Source of the DNA: Achatina immaculata
Lineage: Eukaryota > Mollusca > Gastropoda > Stylommatophora > Achatinidae
Assembly (NCBI GenBank): GCA_009760885.1
Contig: CM019713.1
Location: forward strand, 9,637,274 to 9,701,273
Reading direction: 5' to 3'
Length of the DNA stretch: 64,000 nt
A program made the position numbers and the translations under genes. The notes beneath the pieces were generated by a model, which was not told the DNA's origin, searched no databases, and saw only the letters and a program-made list of their open reading frames with translations. Positions within the stretch are counted from its first letter, which is position 1, and the number at the start of each line of letters is the position of its first letter. Shown piece after piece: positions 43,801 to 55,800 of this stretch.

Positions 43801-46800
43801 TTAAATGCCCAAATAACATCAACAATGAAGATCTATGGCAGAAAACAAACCAACCCGCAGTGAAAGAAATGGTAATGAAAAGATGGTAGAGATGGATAGG
43901 ACATACAGTTCGAAAGACTACCACAAACATAACCAGACAGGCTCTCGCCTGGAATCCCCAGGGTGAGAGGAAACAAGGAAGACCTAGAAACACCCGGTGA
44001 TGGAGTCTTGAAGCAGAGATAAAAAAGATGGACTACACCGGGAGACGGATAGAAGAAACAGCCCAGGGCAGAAATAAATGGTGAGCCCTTGTTGATGGCC
44101 TATGCCCTAGATAAGGGTAAAGAAGATGAGGAAGGAAGGACTCTTTGGTAGTACCTGCATCAGAAGACTTAAAAAAGGCACAGTCTCTCCACCATGTACA
44201 TTTGGGCTATTTGGCTAACTTGGCCAAACAAGATCCACCTTACACACACTCGCCTCAGTCAGTTTCCTAGAGTTTCCAGTGTTTATGATTGGATGGAATA
44301 CCTTCCTTAGGTTCAGAAGGATTTACAGAAGCTGCACGAGTCAGTGAAGTCGGTTTCCTGTGTGAAGATGAATTCATGGGAAAATAATCTGAAGAGAGCT
44401 GGGGGAAGAACTAGAAGCCAAATAAAGAAGAAGTAAATGATGTGGAAAATGAAAAAAAAAATTTAGAGAAAAACACAAACTCTTTTCATCTTAACAGTTC
44501 AAATTTGTGTGGTATATCTTTTGTAAACATCTTTTTTTTAAATATGTCTTGGACATAATCTTTCCATTATAAATTGGCAGTAGCTAAATCTTTCCATTAT
44601 AAATTGGCAGTAGCCAAATCTTTCCATTATAAATTGCCAGTAGCTAAATCTTTCCATTATAAATTGGCAGTAGTTAAATCTTTCCATTATAAATTGCCAG
44701 TAGCTAAATCTTTCCATTATAAATTCCCAGTAGCTAAATCTTTCCATTATAAATTGCCAGTAGCTAAATCTTTCCATTATAAATTCCCAGTAGCTAAATC
44801 TTTCCATTATAAAGTGGCAGTAGCTAAATCTTTCCATTATAAATTGGCAGTAGCTAATATTTTAAAGTGTATTCCTTTCAGTATGGATCACCATATGTTG
44901 GAGGTGTTCAACATGTGCCACCAGGGTGGGATGACTGGAATGGGTTGGTAAGTGATATACATTATAATTGATTATTATTCTTGTCAGCAGGGCTTTGGAA
45001 TGCTGAAGAAGTGCCAACATTTTAAGAACCCTTCACTCTGTGCAGAGACTTAAGAGCTCAGATCTTAGTCCCAGGAGAAAAGAATGGTTGGAAAACTAAA
45101 GAACGTCTATTGACTCTGAAAAACTAAATAACTTCTATTGACTCTGAAAAGTAAAGAACTTCTATTGACTCTGAAAAGTAAAGAGCTTCTATTGACTCTG
45201 AAAACTAAAGAACTTCTATTGACTCTGGGAACAAATTGAAAACTAAAGAACTTCTATTGACTCTGGGAACAAATTGAAAACTAAAGAACTTCGTTGAAGC
45301 ACTCACCAGATTACTCATCCCAAGGTCTCAAAGCCGTCCAGCCAACCAGCACTCCACGCTAGGGCTGACGTGAAGAAGGGGCTTAAGTACAGCCACCAGA
45401 GGCTGGAAAACAAAGTTTTTGGCCAGGCCAGCATACACCACTGTCTTCACTGCTGTCAGAGCTAAACCAGCCTGCCCTAACAAGGAAAGATGCTGAAGTC
45501 AGAAGTACCCAGCCAGAAGGCACATCGTGAAAATCAGGGTACCATGCATTATCACTAATGAAATGTTATGCGTACTAAGAAGAAGAAGAAGAGGATGACT
45601 GGATTCATGGAGGTGACTCATCTGTTTGTCCAGGTGGTTGTGAATATGAAGCTGAATCCTGAAGTGGAAGAATGCTTCATTTTTGAGAAAGATAATTTAG
45701 GCAATGAGGGGAAAGTTGTATGTCAGATCACTAGGAGCAGGAGTGTGTCCGTAGCTGAACTTACAGTGAATCAGCTTTGCATGTGAAGATAAATGAGCTT
45801 GGATATAACCCAGAACCAAGCACTTACTAAAGATGGCCATGTTTTTCACTCTGGACATCAGCTTCCAAGAGAGCACACTGTCAGAGGGAAATTCTCCACC
45901 AAAGGATATGGAGCATGCTGTTGTGTTTCAATTGACCCACTTTTGAAAATGGGTACTTAGCACCCTTTGTTAGAGACAGTTACTTGCTTATGAAATCAGA
46001 GATCAGCCTCCTACGCGGTGAGGCTCTCCAGCGTATTCAGTTCATGCAGCTGTCTTTCATGTTTTTGGGGTGAAGACACCGTCTGATGAGGCAGTTAGTG
46101 ACCAATAGCTGATATGCTAGCATCAGGGTTAGCGAACCATAGCTGACCAAGACCTTGTCCCACCTATCCGTGGTACCCCCAGAAACAGGCATGGCCTGGT
46201 TAATGGGGCAGGGATTGCCATAGTCCCCATGGTAGTGGAGTCTGCTAAAGCAGCATTGCACACCCGCTGATGTATTCCTGGACTGAAAAAATAGCTGCCA
46301 TAACCCGCTCCCACGCCGATACGATGCTGTGCTTCAATATCTTCACAGCATTGGCTGCAAAGAACACCAGCTCGCAGTTACAGGGAGATTGTACAAGTCT
46401 TTCATGTTTACATGAATATAGTTCCCAGGCATAATGAACTAGAGTAGAAGTTTGAGCTGGGCAGCAGATAAGTGTCGAACTAAAAAACAAAATCTGTCAT
46501 GAAGATGAATTAATTGGCTAATTCAGCATTTACAAAATGAAGATGGTTGTTTGGTTAGCAGATAGAGACAAACAGATATTTTTGTTAGTGTCAGTTTAGT
46601 AGGAATAACATCCCTTGATGAGGTTGAAAAGCTCGCTGAAGGTTGAGTCAGAAAGATTAACCACAGATCAATGGACGTAACCATTGAAAATGTATGAAAA
46701 AACTTTTTGACTTGCCCTTGAGTCTTTTCATATATTTTTAAGTGGTTACATTCCTTGATTTACAGTTATTTATTTATTTTTTTCATTTAGATCTGATGAT

Positions 46801-49800
46801 CTAAAGAAGTTGTGTTGTTGTTCCGCTTTCTACGGTAGAGAGTTTCCCGCAATCATTGTCTTTGTAGTTTACATGTTAATTTGACTTTCCTATCTTTAGT
46901 AATTCTAGAGAAGGTTAAAAGTTCACATTATTCATCTTTCAGGTTGGCAACTCAGTGTACTACAACTATGTCCTGTCAGCAAATGGTGTCGCAGAAAGCC
47001 ATGGAAGCAATTACAAACAAGATTATTTGACAGATGTCATTGTGGGTAAAAGTTCACAGCATTTATAGTTTCATGGCTTCATTTTTTAAAACTGTTTTAT
47101 GCCTTTAAACATTCACTTTAGCAACATAGCTAGCAATCTATCTAGTGCTTTGCTTTCTTTAGCACTTAACATTTTTCTTCGTCTACTCTCTTTTCTGACT
47201 GCTGTGCAAAATTTATAAGAAATTTTTTTTTCTTTTACCTACTTTGCATTTGGATTGCTTCGTGAAATTTATAAGAAAATTTTCCACTTACTTTGGCTTT
47301 ATTACAAAATTAATTTGTAGCAGTTTTAAAAAGGAACTATTGAATTTTCCCCAGTATTTAATTAATGACAAAAAAGGTCATTTTAATAAAGGAGAGAAAT
47401 TGATTTTCCCCCTTAATCTTTGATAGAGAATATGAAAGGGTTAATGATGTCTGTAAATTCTTTATATATCTGTGGCAAATAAGAGTTAATGCAAGAGAAT
47501 ATAGTATGTGTAATGGGGAAAGATTGAGTGAGTAGACAGCTGTATCTGGATGACTTTTCATGTGAAGGATGTTAACTGTAGATCAACTTCATGTCATGTG
47601 ATGTCACATGAGTAAGAGTTGCATCATGGTCATGAGTTGCATCATGTGAAGGTCATGTGATGTGATGTCACATGAGCAAGAGTTGCATCACTTTGCGGCT
47701 AGGGCCCAGTACATCCATCATCAGCAAGCATTTCTTTGAGGTTTGTTTCCTTTGTCTTTGGCTGTCTCCAGCCATCCTGCAAGGCAGCAGGGCTTGAGCT
47801 GTGGTTTGTCTGTTCCCCCCCCCAACCTTCAGACTTGTCTGTCTTGGGTGACCCTGCCAGGAGCTGCTTCTCCCACCGACATAGCTCTTTGGGTTGTGGG
47901 GACACACAAGCTCTCTCACCATGGCCAGGTAACAGCTCACAAGAGAGTAGACTACCTTCCAGAACACTGCTGTCTCTGTAGCTAAAAAAAAAAAATGAAT
48001 GTTTGACAAAAAGGGAGATTAACCAGCAACTAGGCCCATAGTTGTGTCAAAAGTATTTTGCAAGGTCATTTTGAATAGACTTAAAGATATAGTGGATACT
48101 GCAATGAGAGAAGAACAAGCAGGATTTCGAAAAAGGAGAAGCTGTCTTGACCAGATCTTTACTCTAAGAATAATACTTGAAGAACATATTGAAAAGCAGA
48201 AACCATTAATACTGAACTTCATAGACTTTAAAAAGGCATTTGATAGCATACACAGAGATTCATTATGGAGAATTTTAAGTCTATATGGAATACCATCTAA
48301 AATTGTCAGCATCATTAAGGACTTATACAATGGATATGTTTGTGCAGTCAGGACAGAAGAAGGGATGAGTGAATGGTTCCAGATTGAAACAGGCGTGGAA
48401 CAAGATGTATACTGCCTCCTTTGCTTTTTGGAATTACAATAGACTTCATAATGAAAAAATGCTGCACAGGTAACACAGGTATTGACTGGGTACATGGGAC
48501 CAAAATAGAAGATCTTGATTTTGTGCTGATGACATAACTCTTATCAGTAACAATGTGAATTCCATGCAAGAAAAAACAGATGCCTGTCTTCTTATCTAAT
48601 ATCTTATATCCTTCCCGTGCCGTTAAACGTCACATAGGGCTCGCAAAGTAGTTCGCCAATTTTTCCTGTCTTCGGCGAGTCTTTCAACCTCAACAAAGGA
48701 TTTTATGCCTGTTAACTTGGCCTCTCTTAATAATGTCCTCTTCAGAGTTTCACGCGGTCTGCCCCTTTTTCTTCGGCCTGTTGTGTTCCACTTGATAGCT
48801 TGTTTTGGGATTCTCTGATCATTTCTTCTCATCAAGTGACCAACATATGTCCATCTCCTTTTCCTGATCACCCATGAGACTGGTTGTTGTTCAGTCATCT
48901 GTCTTATCTCTGCATTGTTCTTGAATTCATTCCACTTGATGCCGAGTATTTTCCTTAGGCATTTGTTTTCAAAAGAGTCTAATTTCTTGTCTATTTCTTT
49001 AGTTGTTTTCCAGCTTTCGCATGCATAAATGAGGGTGGATATTACATTTGAATTGAATAGTCTTAACTTGGTTTTTGTGCTTATAACTTTTGAATTCCAT
49101 ATGTTCTCAAGATTCTTGAAGATTGATGCTGCTTTTGCAATTCTGATCCTAACTTCCTTTCTAGTGTCACCATCCTGGTCTATGTAGCTGCCAAGGTATG
49201 CAAATTGATTGACTTCTTCAATATCTGTCCCTTCTATGTGTATTTTTCCATTTTGATTGATGGGAATTTTCATTATTTTTGTTTTGTCTTCGTTAATTTC
49301 AAGTCCTATTTTGCTAGCCAGTGAAGATAGGCTATCTGTTTTTTCTTGCATGGAATTCACATTATTACTGATAAGAGTTATGTCATCAGCAAAATCAAGA
49401 TCTTCTAGTTGGGTCCCATGTACCCAGTCAATACCTGTGTTACCTGTGCAGCATTTTGTCATTATGAAGTCTATTGTAATCCCAAAAAGTAAAGGAGATA
49501 GTATACATCCTTGTTTCACGCCTGTTTCAATCTGGAACCATTCACTCATCCCTTCTTCTGTTTTGACTGCACAAACATATCCATTGTATGGTTCTAAGGA
49601 CTGCAAACGCGCCACAAACAGCCTCTGGCAGTCAAGTCCAGCTCCTGGCCTTCCCGTGGCAGAACTGTTTTAAACTGACAGGAGAAGGGGCGAGGGCGAA
49701 TATCTGGCGCCTGAAAACCAGTTACTTAGGGTAGATGAGTGTCACGTTTGGTAGCTCATCTGCCGCTGTTGGCGAGATCTTCAGCTGCCGTGCGTGGAGC

Positions 49801-52800
49801 GGTGCTCTTCCCTGCCAATGAAGAAATTTGCAGATGAGGTTGCCGCGCAGCATCACTGCGGAAAAGGTGGTTGAAAGAATAAAGCGAAGCAAACAGTCAA
49901 ATCACGGCACCTCTGGTCTGGAGGTCAGCCACGTCCTGAATGCAGTCATATCGGGTGAAATGCATGAACCAGCTTGTCCCAGAGGTTAAGTCACTGCTGG
50001 CTTAACTTTTCAAATGCCGTGCGTGGAGTAAAGCTCCTCCCGGTTAAGGAAGTAAATGCGGAAATAAAGGTTGCTGTGCGACGCCGATGGGAAAAGGTGG
50101 TGGAAAGTGAAGTTTAAGCTGATATGTCCAGTAGTATCGCTACGAGAACTATACCACGGCACCTCTGCTCTAGAGGCCGCTAACGCCTGATAACCACCCA
50201 TACTGGTGAATTTTGCCTAAACCGGCTCATACCAGGGGTGAATCTTGAAGGCTATGAATGTCACAGTACCTCTGCCATAGAGGTCCGTCCCGTCCCAAAC
50301 ACGCCCATACTGGGATAATGCCTAAACCGGCTCAACCCAGGGGTAGAAGTCACTAGTGGCGAGGATTCATCCTCCTGGACAAAAGCTCCATCCTGGGCAC
50401 AACTAGGAAGGGTAGCGGCCACGACTGCAAAATGCTGAAGTCGGAGACACTGGACCAGGGAAGTCTAGATAGGCAACCACCTCTCACCCGGCGGGGATGT
50501 CTGCGTATCCTAATCACGCTGAGGTTTTCCGGTGAGAAAGTCCAACCCTGGACTGGATGGGTAACCACCTCTCACCCGGCGGTGATACATGGGTATCTCA
50601 AAACACGTCGAGGTTTTCCGGTGAGAAAGTCCAACTCTGGCCTGGGTGGGCTAACGCCTCTCACCCAGCGGGGATGCACTGATATTCCAAACACGCCGAG
50701 GTCTTCCGGTGAGAAAGTCCAACCCTAGACCAAACTGGTGCAATGAAAACCACGGTGTCACGCAATCCCGCTTCCGAGACCCACCAAGAATACAGGCTAA
50801 AGCACTGGGATACTCTGAACACCTTGTGGTCCTTTCGTGGAACTCGTGTGGTCTATTTTGGACCACACAGGGGATCACGGGACCTAACGAGGACCACATG
50901 CGTGAATTCAGTAGGTTCACAGTGCGGTTTTTGGTGGTAGAAGTGAACGAAGAAGAAGAAGAAGATATCCATTGTATAAGTCCTTAATGATGTTGACAAT
51001 TTTAGATGGTATTCCATATAGACATAGGTTCTAAGGACTGCAAACGCGCCACAAACAGCCTCTGGCAGTCAAGTCCAGCTCCTGGCCTTCCCGTGGCAGA
51101 ACTGTTTTAAACTGACAGGAGAAGGGGCGAGGGCGAATATCTGGCGCCTGAAAACCAGTTACTTAGGGTAGATGAGTGTCACGTTTGGTAGCTCATCTGC
51201 CGCTGTTGGCGAGATCTTCAGCTGCCGTGCGTGGAGCGGTGCTCTTCCCGGCCAATGAAGAAATTTGCAGATGAGGTTGCCGCGCAGCATCACTGCGGAA
51301 AAGGTGGTTGAAAGAATAAAGCGAAGCAAACAGTCAAATCACGGCACCTCTGGTCTGGAGGTCAGCCACGTCCTGAATGCAGTCATATCGGGTGAAATGC
51401 ATGAACCAGCTTGTCCCAGAGGTTAAGTCACTGCTGGCTTAACTTTTCAAATGCCGTGCGTGGAGTAAAGCTCCTCCCGGTTAAGGAAGTAAATGCGGAA
51501 ATAAAGGTTGCTGTGCGGCGCCGATGGGAAAAGTTGGTGGAAAGTGAAGTTTAAGCTGATATGTCCAGTAGTATCGCTACGAGAACTATACCACGGCACC
51601 TCTGCTCTAGAGGCCGCCTACGTCCGAAATACACCTACAGTGGTGAAATATGCCTAAACCGGCACACACCAGGGGTCGAACTTGATGGCTAGACATGTCA
51701 TGCCACCTCCGCTCTAGAGGTCGGTAACGCCTGATAACCACCCATACTGGTGAATTTTGCCTAAACTGGCTCATACCAGGGGTGAATCTTGAAGGCTATG
51801 AATGTCACAGTACCTCTGCCATAGAGGTCCGTCCCGTCCCAAACACGCCCATACTGGGATAATGCCTAAACCGGCTCAACCCAGGGGTAGAAGTCACTAG
51901 TGGCGAGGATTCATCCTCCTGGACAAAAGCTCCATCCTGGGCACAACTAGGAAGGGTAGCGGCCACGACTGCAAAATGCTGAAGTCGGAGACACTGGACC
52001 AGGGAAGTCTAGATAGGCAACCACCTCTCACCCGGCGGGGATGTCTGCGTATCCTAATCACGCTGAGGTTTTCCGGTGAGAAAGTCCAACCCTGGACTGG
52101 ATGGGTAACCACCTCTCACCCGGCGGTGATACATGGGTATCTCAAAACACGTCGAGGTTTTCCGGTGAGAAAGTCCAACTCTGGCCTGGGTGGGCTAACG
52201 CCTCTCACCCAGCGGGGATGCACTGATATTCCAAACACGCCGAGGTCTTCCGGTGAGAAAGTCCAACCCTAGACCAAACTGGTGCAATGAAAACCACGGT
52301 GTCACGCAATCCCGCTTCCGAGACCCACCAAGAATACAGGCTAAAGCACTGGGATACTCTGAACACTTTGTGGTCCTTTCGTGGAACTCGTGTGGTCTAT
52401 TTTGGACCACACAGGGGACCACGGGACCTAACGAGGACCACATGCGTGAATTCAGTAGGTTCACAGTGCGGTTTTTGGTGGTAGAAGTGAACGAAGAAGA
52501 AGAAGAGAAGAAGACATATAGACATAAAATTCTCCATAATGAATCTCTGTGTATGCTATCAAATGCCTTTTTAAAGTCTATGAGGTTCAGCATTAATGGT
52601 TTCTGCTTTTCAATATGTTCTTCAAGTATTATTCTGAGAGTAAAGATCTGGTCGAGACAGCTTCTCCCCTGTCTTCACTGGCTAGCAAAATAGGACTTGA
52701 AATTAACGAAGACAAAACAAAAATAGTGAAAATTCCCCTTAATAAAAATGGAAAAATACACATAGAAGGGACAGATATTGAAGAAGTCAATCAATTTGCA

Positions 52801-55800
52801 TACCTTGGCAGCTACATAGACCAGGATGATGACACCAGAAAGGAAGTTAGAATTAGAATTGCAAAAGCATCATCGATCTTCAAGAATCTTGAGAACATAT
52901 GGAATTCAAAAGTTATAATCACAAAAACCAAGTTAAGACTATTCAATTCAAATGTAATATCCACCCTCATTTATGCATGTGAAAGCTGGAAAACAACTAA
53001 AGAAATAAACAAGAAATTAGACTCTTTTGAAAACAGATGCCTAAGGAAAATACTCAGCATCAAGTTGAACGAATTCAAGAACAATGCAGAGATAAGACAG
53101 ATGACTGAACAACAACCAGTCTCATGGGTGATCATGAAAAGGAGATGGACATATGTTGGTCACTTGATGAGAAGAAATGATCAGAGAATCCCAAAACAAG
53201 CTATAAAATGGAACACAACAGGCCAAAGAAAAAGAGGCAGACTGCGTGAAACTCTGAAGAGAACATTGTTAAGAGAGGCCAAATTAACAGGCATAAAATC
53301 TCTTGATGAGGTTGAAAGACTCACCGAAGACAGGAAAAATTGGCGAACTACTTTGCAAGCCCTAAGTGATATTTAACGGCACGGGAAGGATATAAGATAT
53401 GAGAAGGCCCATAGGCTGAACCCTAGTAAGGGGACACAACTCCCTCTACCTTGTACTGTTTATCTCTTGATATCACAATCTGTATTTTAAATTTTATTTC
53501 TTAGATATTGACCCCCTTCTGGGCCCATAGCTTGATCAGCCAGAATGATAATCTGCTGTTGGTCAGACACTTGTTTTGTAAAGTGTTTCTTATATTGATG
53601 ACTGTCTGCATGCATTCACATCAGAGCACGCAACACATAGCTCAGAATGTCAAGTTCATTAATGGGAAAAAAATTAATGTTCGTGGAAATATGAATGGGA
53701 GAAAGCACATGGATTCACAGAAGAGAAGTGCAAGAAACAAAACAACAACAACAAAATGAGGAAAAATTATTGATGGAAAGTTAAATGGGAAAGAAACTGA
53801 ATAAATTATTGCAATGGATCTTTAACTGAATTCTTGGGATAATGGGGGAATCCACAAAGTTGTGTGAGGGTCTGCAAAGGAAGTTGAGGTTGTAAAATAC
53901 AAGAAGAGTGTGAATATTTTCAATTAATGTCAAGTTGAAGGGGGAGGGGTACAGAGAGAGAGAGAGAGAGAGCATATGTATGGGTGGATGAGCAGGTGAG
54001 TTTGAGGTAAATTCTCATTGGCTTTAGAAATCGGTGACTTTAAAACAGTCGTGACCCCCTGGTTTCACTTTTTTTTTTTCCTTTCATGTTAATTTTTTTT
54101 TTTTTTTTCAAAATTCAGTGTCTGCTTTTATTTATTATCTCAGCACAAAAAGGCTGTGAATTTCCTCACCAAGCAACAGAATTCCATGAAACCATTTTTC
54201 ATGATGTTGTCCACCCCGGCCTGTCATAGTCCATTCACGCCAGCTCCCCAGTATGCGATGAACTTCACAAATGTGCAGGCACCCAGGACAAAGCACTTTA
54301 ATATTCATGCTCAGGTTAGAAATCTGACTGAAAACATTTAGATTGAATAACTTAGCCTTAGTTTTGTGATGTATTATACATGATTCCAATTTAGCCTTAG
54401 TTCTGTGATGTATTATACATGATTCCAATTTAGCCTTAGTTCTGTGATGTCTTATACATTATTCCAATTTAGCCTTAGTTCTGTGATGTCTTATACATGA
54501 TTCCAGTTTAGCCTTAGTTTTGTGATGTCTTTATACATGATTCCATCCTTTGTGAATCTCGAGATCCATGCATAGAGTTACATTAAGATCAAAACAAAGA
54601 GTCAGAATAAGGTCATCTGTGAACTGGATGCATACTGAGAACAGAGATAATTGTTAGAGTCTGTCCATCCATCCATCCATCCATCCATCCATCCATCCAT
54701 CCATCCATCCATCCATCCATCCATCCATCCATCCATCCATCCATCCATCCATCCATCCATCCATCCATCCGTCCGTCCGTCCGTCCGTCCGTCCGTCCGT
54801 CCGTCCGTCCACCCACCCACCCATCCATCCACATCACATCATTGGTCAGTGATTGCTAAGCCATCACTACCCAATATGCCTTGTGATGTCTTGGAGAGCA
54901 GCAGCATATTCTCTTCACTTCTCATGTCATTGTTTGGTTACCCCCTGGCGTTATGCATGTTATTTATCACTGCTCTTCCAGGTTCTTCACTAGATTGTCT
55001 TTGCTTGGGCTAGTCTTTTTCCTTCACTCAGGTGCCCATTGCATGACCATTCTAATGATTTTGTTGGCATCCTTTTGGACTGCTTTAGTGACAGTATTGT
55101 TATGTAGACTTACGAATAGAACTGTGGGTAAAAGTCTATATCTCACCTCTTCGTGATGCTCCCAGTAACATTCTGATATGTTTCTTAAACCTGAAAAAAT
55201 GTGGTCTGGGCTTGCCATTTATTCCTCATGATGATGGATCTGCTGAGAAGTTTGTGTCTTATCCTGATATTTGTTTTCAAGGAGGCACAGTAAACCACTC
55301 CCTGTCTGGCATAACATCTGAGAATAACATACATTTCTGTGGAAACAAATCAATGGAATATGGCGTCATCAACTTCTGTTATGTTTACTTTGTGAATGTC
55401 CATATGAAACTGTACACCACCAAATGTTCACATATGTTATCTGCACAGATAACATAAGAGCCGGAGCTCGATAAATAGAGAGCAACAGACAAAGTGAGAA
55501 ATTTTTGTAGATTCCACCATAAGGAACTAGGAAATCAAGATATCCTATAAATGATTGCCCAGTTGGAAGAACTTGGCAGCTACATAGATCAGGATGATAA
55601 CACCAGAAGTTAGAATTATAATTGCAAAAGCAGCATTGACCTTCAAGAATCTTGAGAACATATGGTATTCAAAAGTTATAAGCACAAAAACCAAATTAAG
55701 ATTATTCAATTCAGATGTAATGCCCACCCTCATTTATTCATGTGAAAGCTAGAAAACAACTAAATAAATAGACAATAAATTAGACTCTTTCGAAAACAAA

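Larger units (their letters stand above)
48592..52667 (-). mobile_element. Family A RTE (inner, minus strand), itself split by two N elements
   Basis: Element parts: 48592-49589, 50965-51026 and 52515-52667; the rest is N2 and N3. The longest segment, 48623-49590, is open for over 300 codons: [47 protein letters not shown] (catalytic FADD), [57 protein letters not shown] and a stop just before the GGATATAAGATATTAGATAA tail. The upstream piece 52515-52667 adds the [12 protein letters not shown] region. TSD CCTGTCTTC. Confidence 0.92.
48041..53395 (+). mobile_element. Family A RTE (outer, plus strand), split by a minus-strand A copy
   Basis: Two parts: 48041-48591 and 52677-53395. Part 1: [58 protein letters not shown] and a frame-broken [15 protein letters not shown]. 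Part 2: [59 protein letters not shown] and [11 protein letters not shown], ending in GGCACGGGAAGGATATAAG. The 9-bp repeat CCTGTCTTC at 48583-48591 and 52668-52676 flanks the inserted block; removing it rejoins the RT domain. It lies in GNS intron 5. Confidence 0.9.

Noticed and set aside
47042..47048. Alternative GNS exon 5 donor GTAAAA at 47046
   Set aside because: It would add four bases and shift the frame into exon 6. The donor GTGGGT at 47042 keeps phase 0 and the family spacing.
54602..55013. Frames rich in DGWM or HPSI repeats
   Set aside because: They read through the ATCC/GTCC tetranucleotide array.
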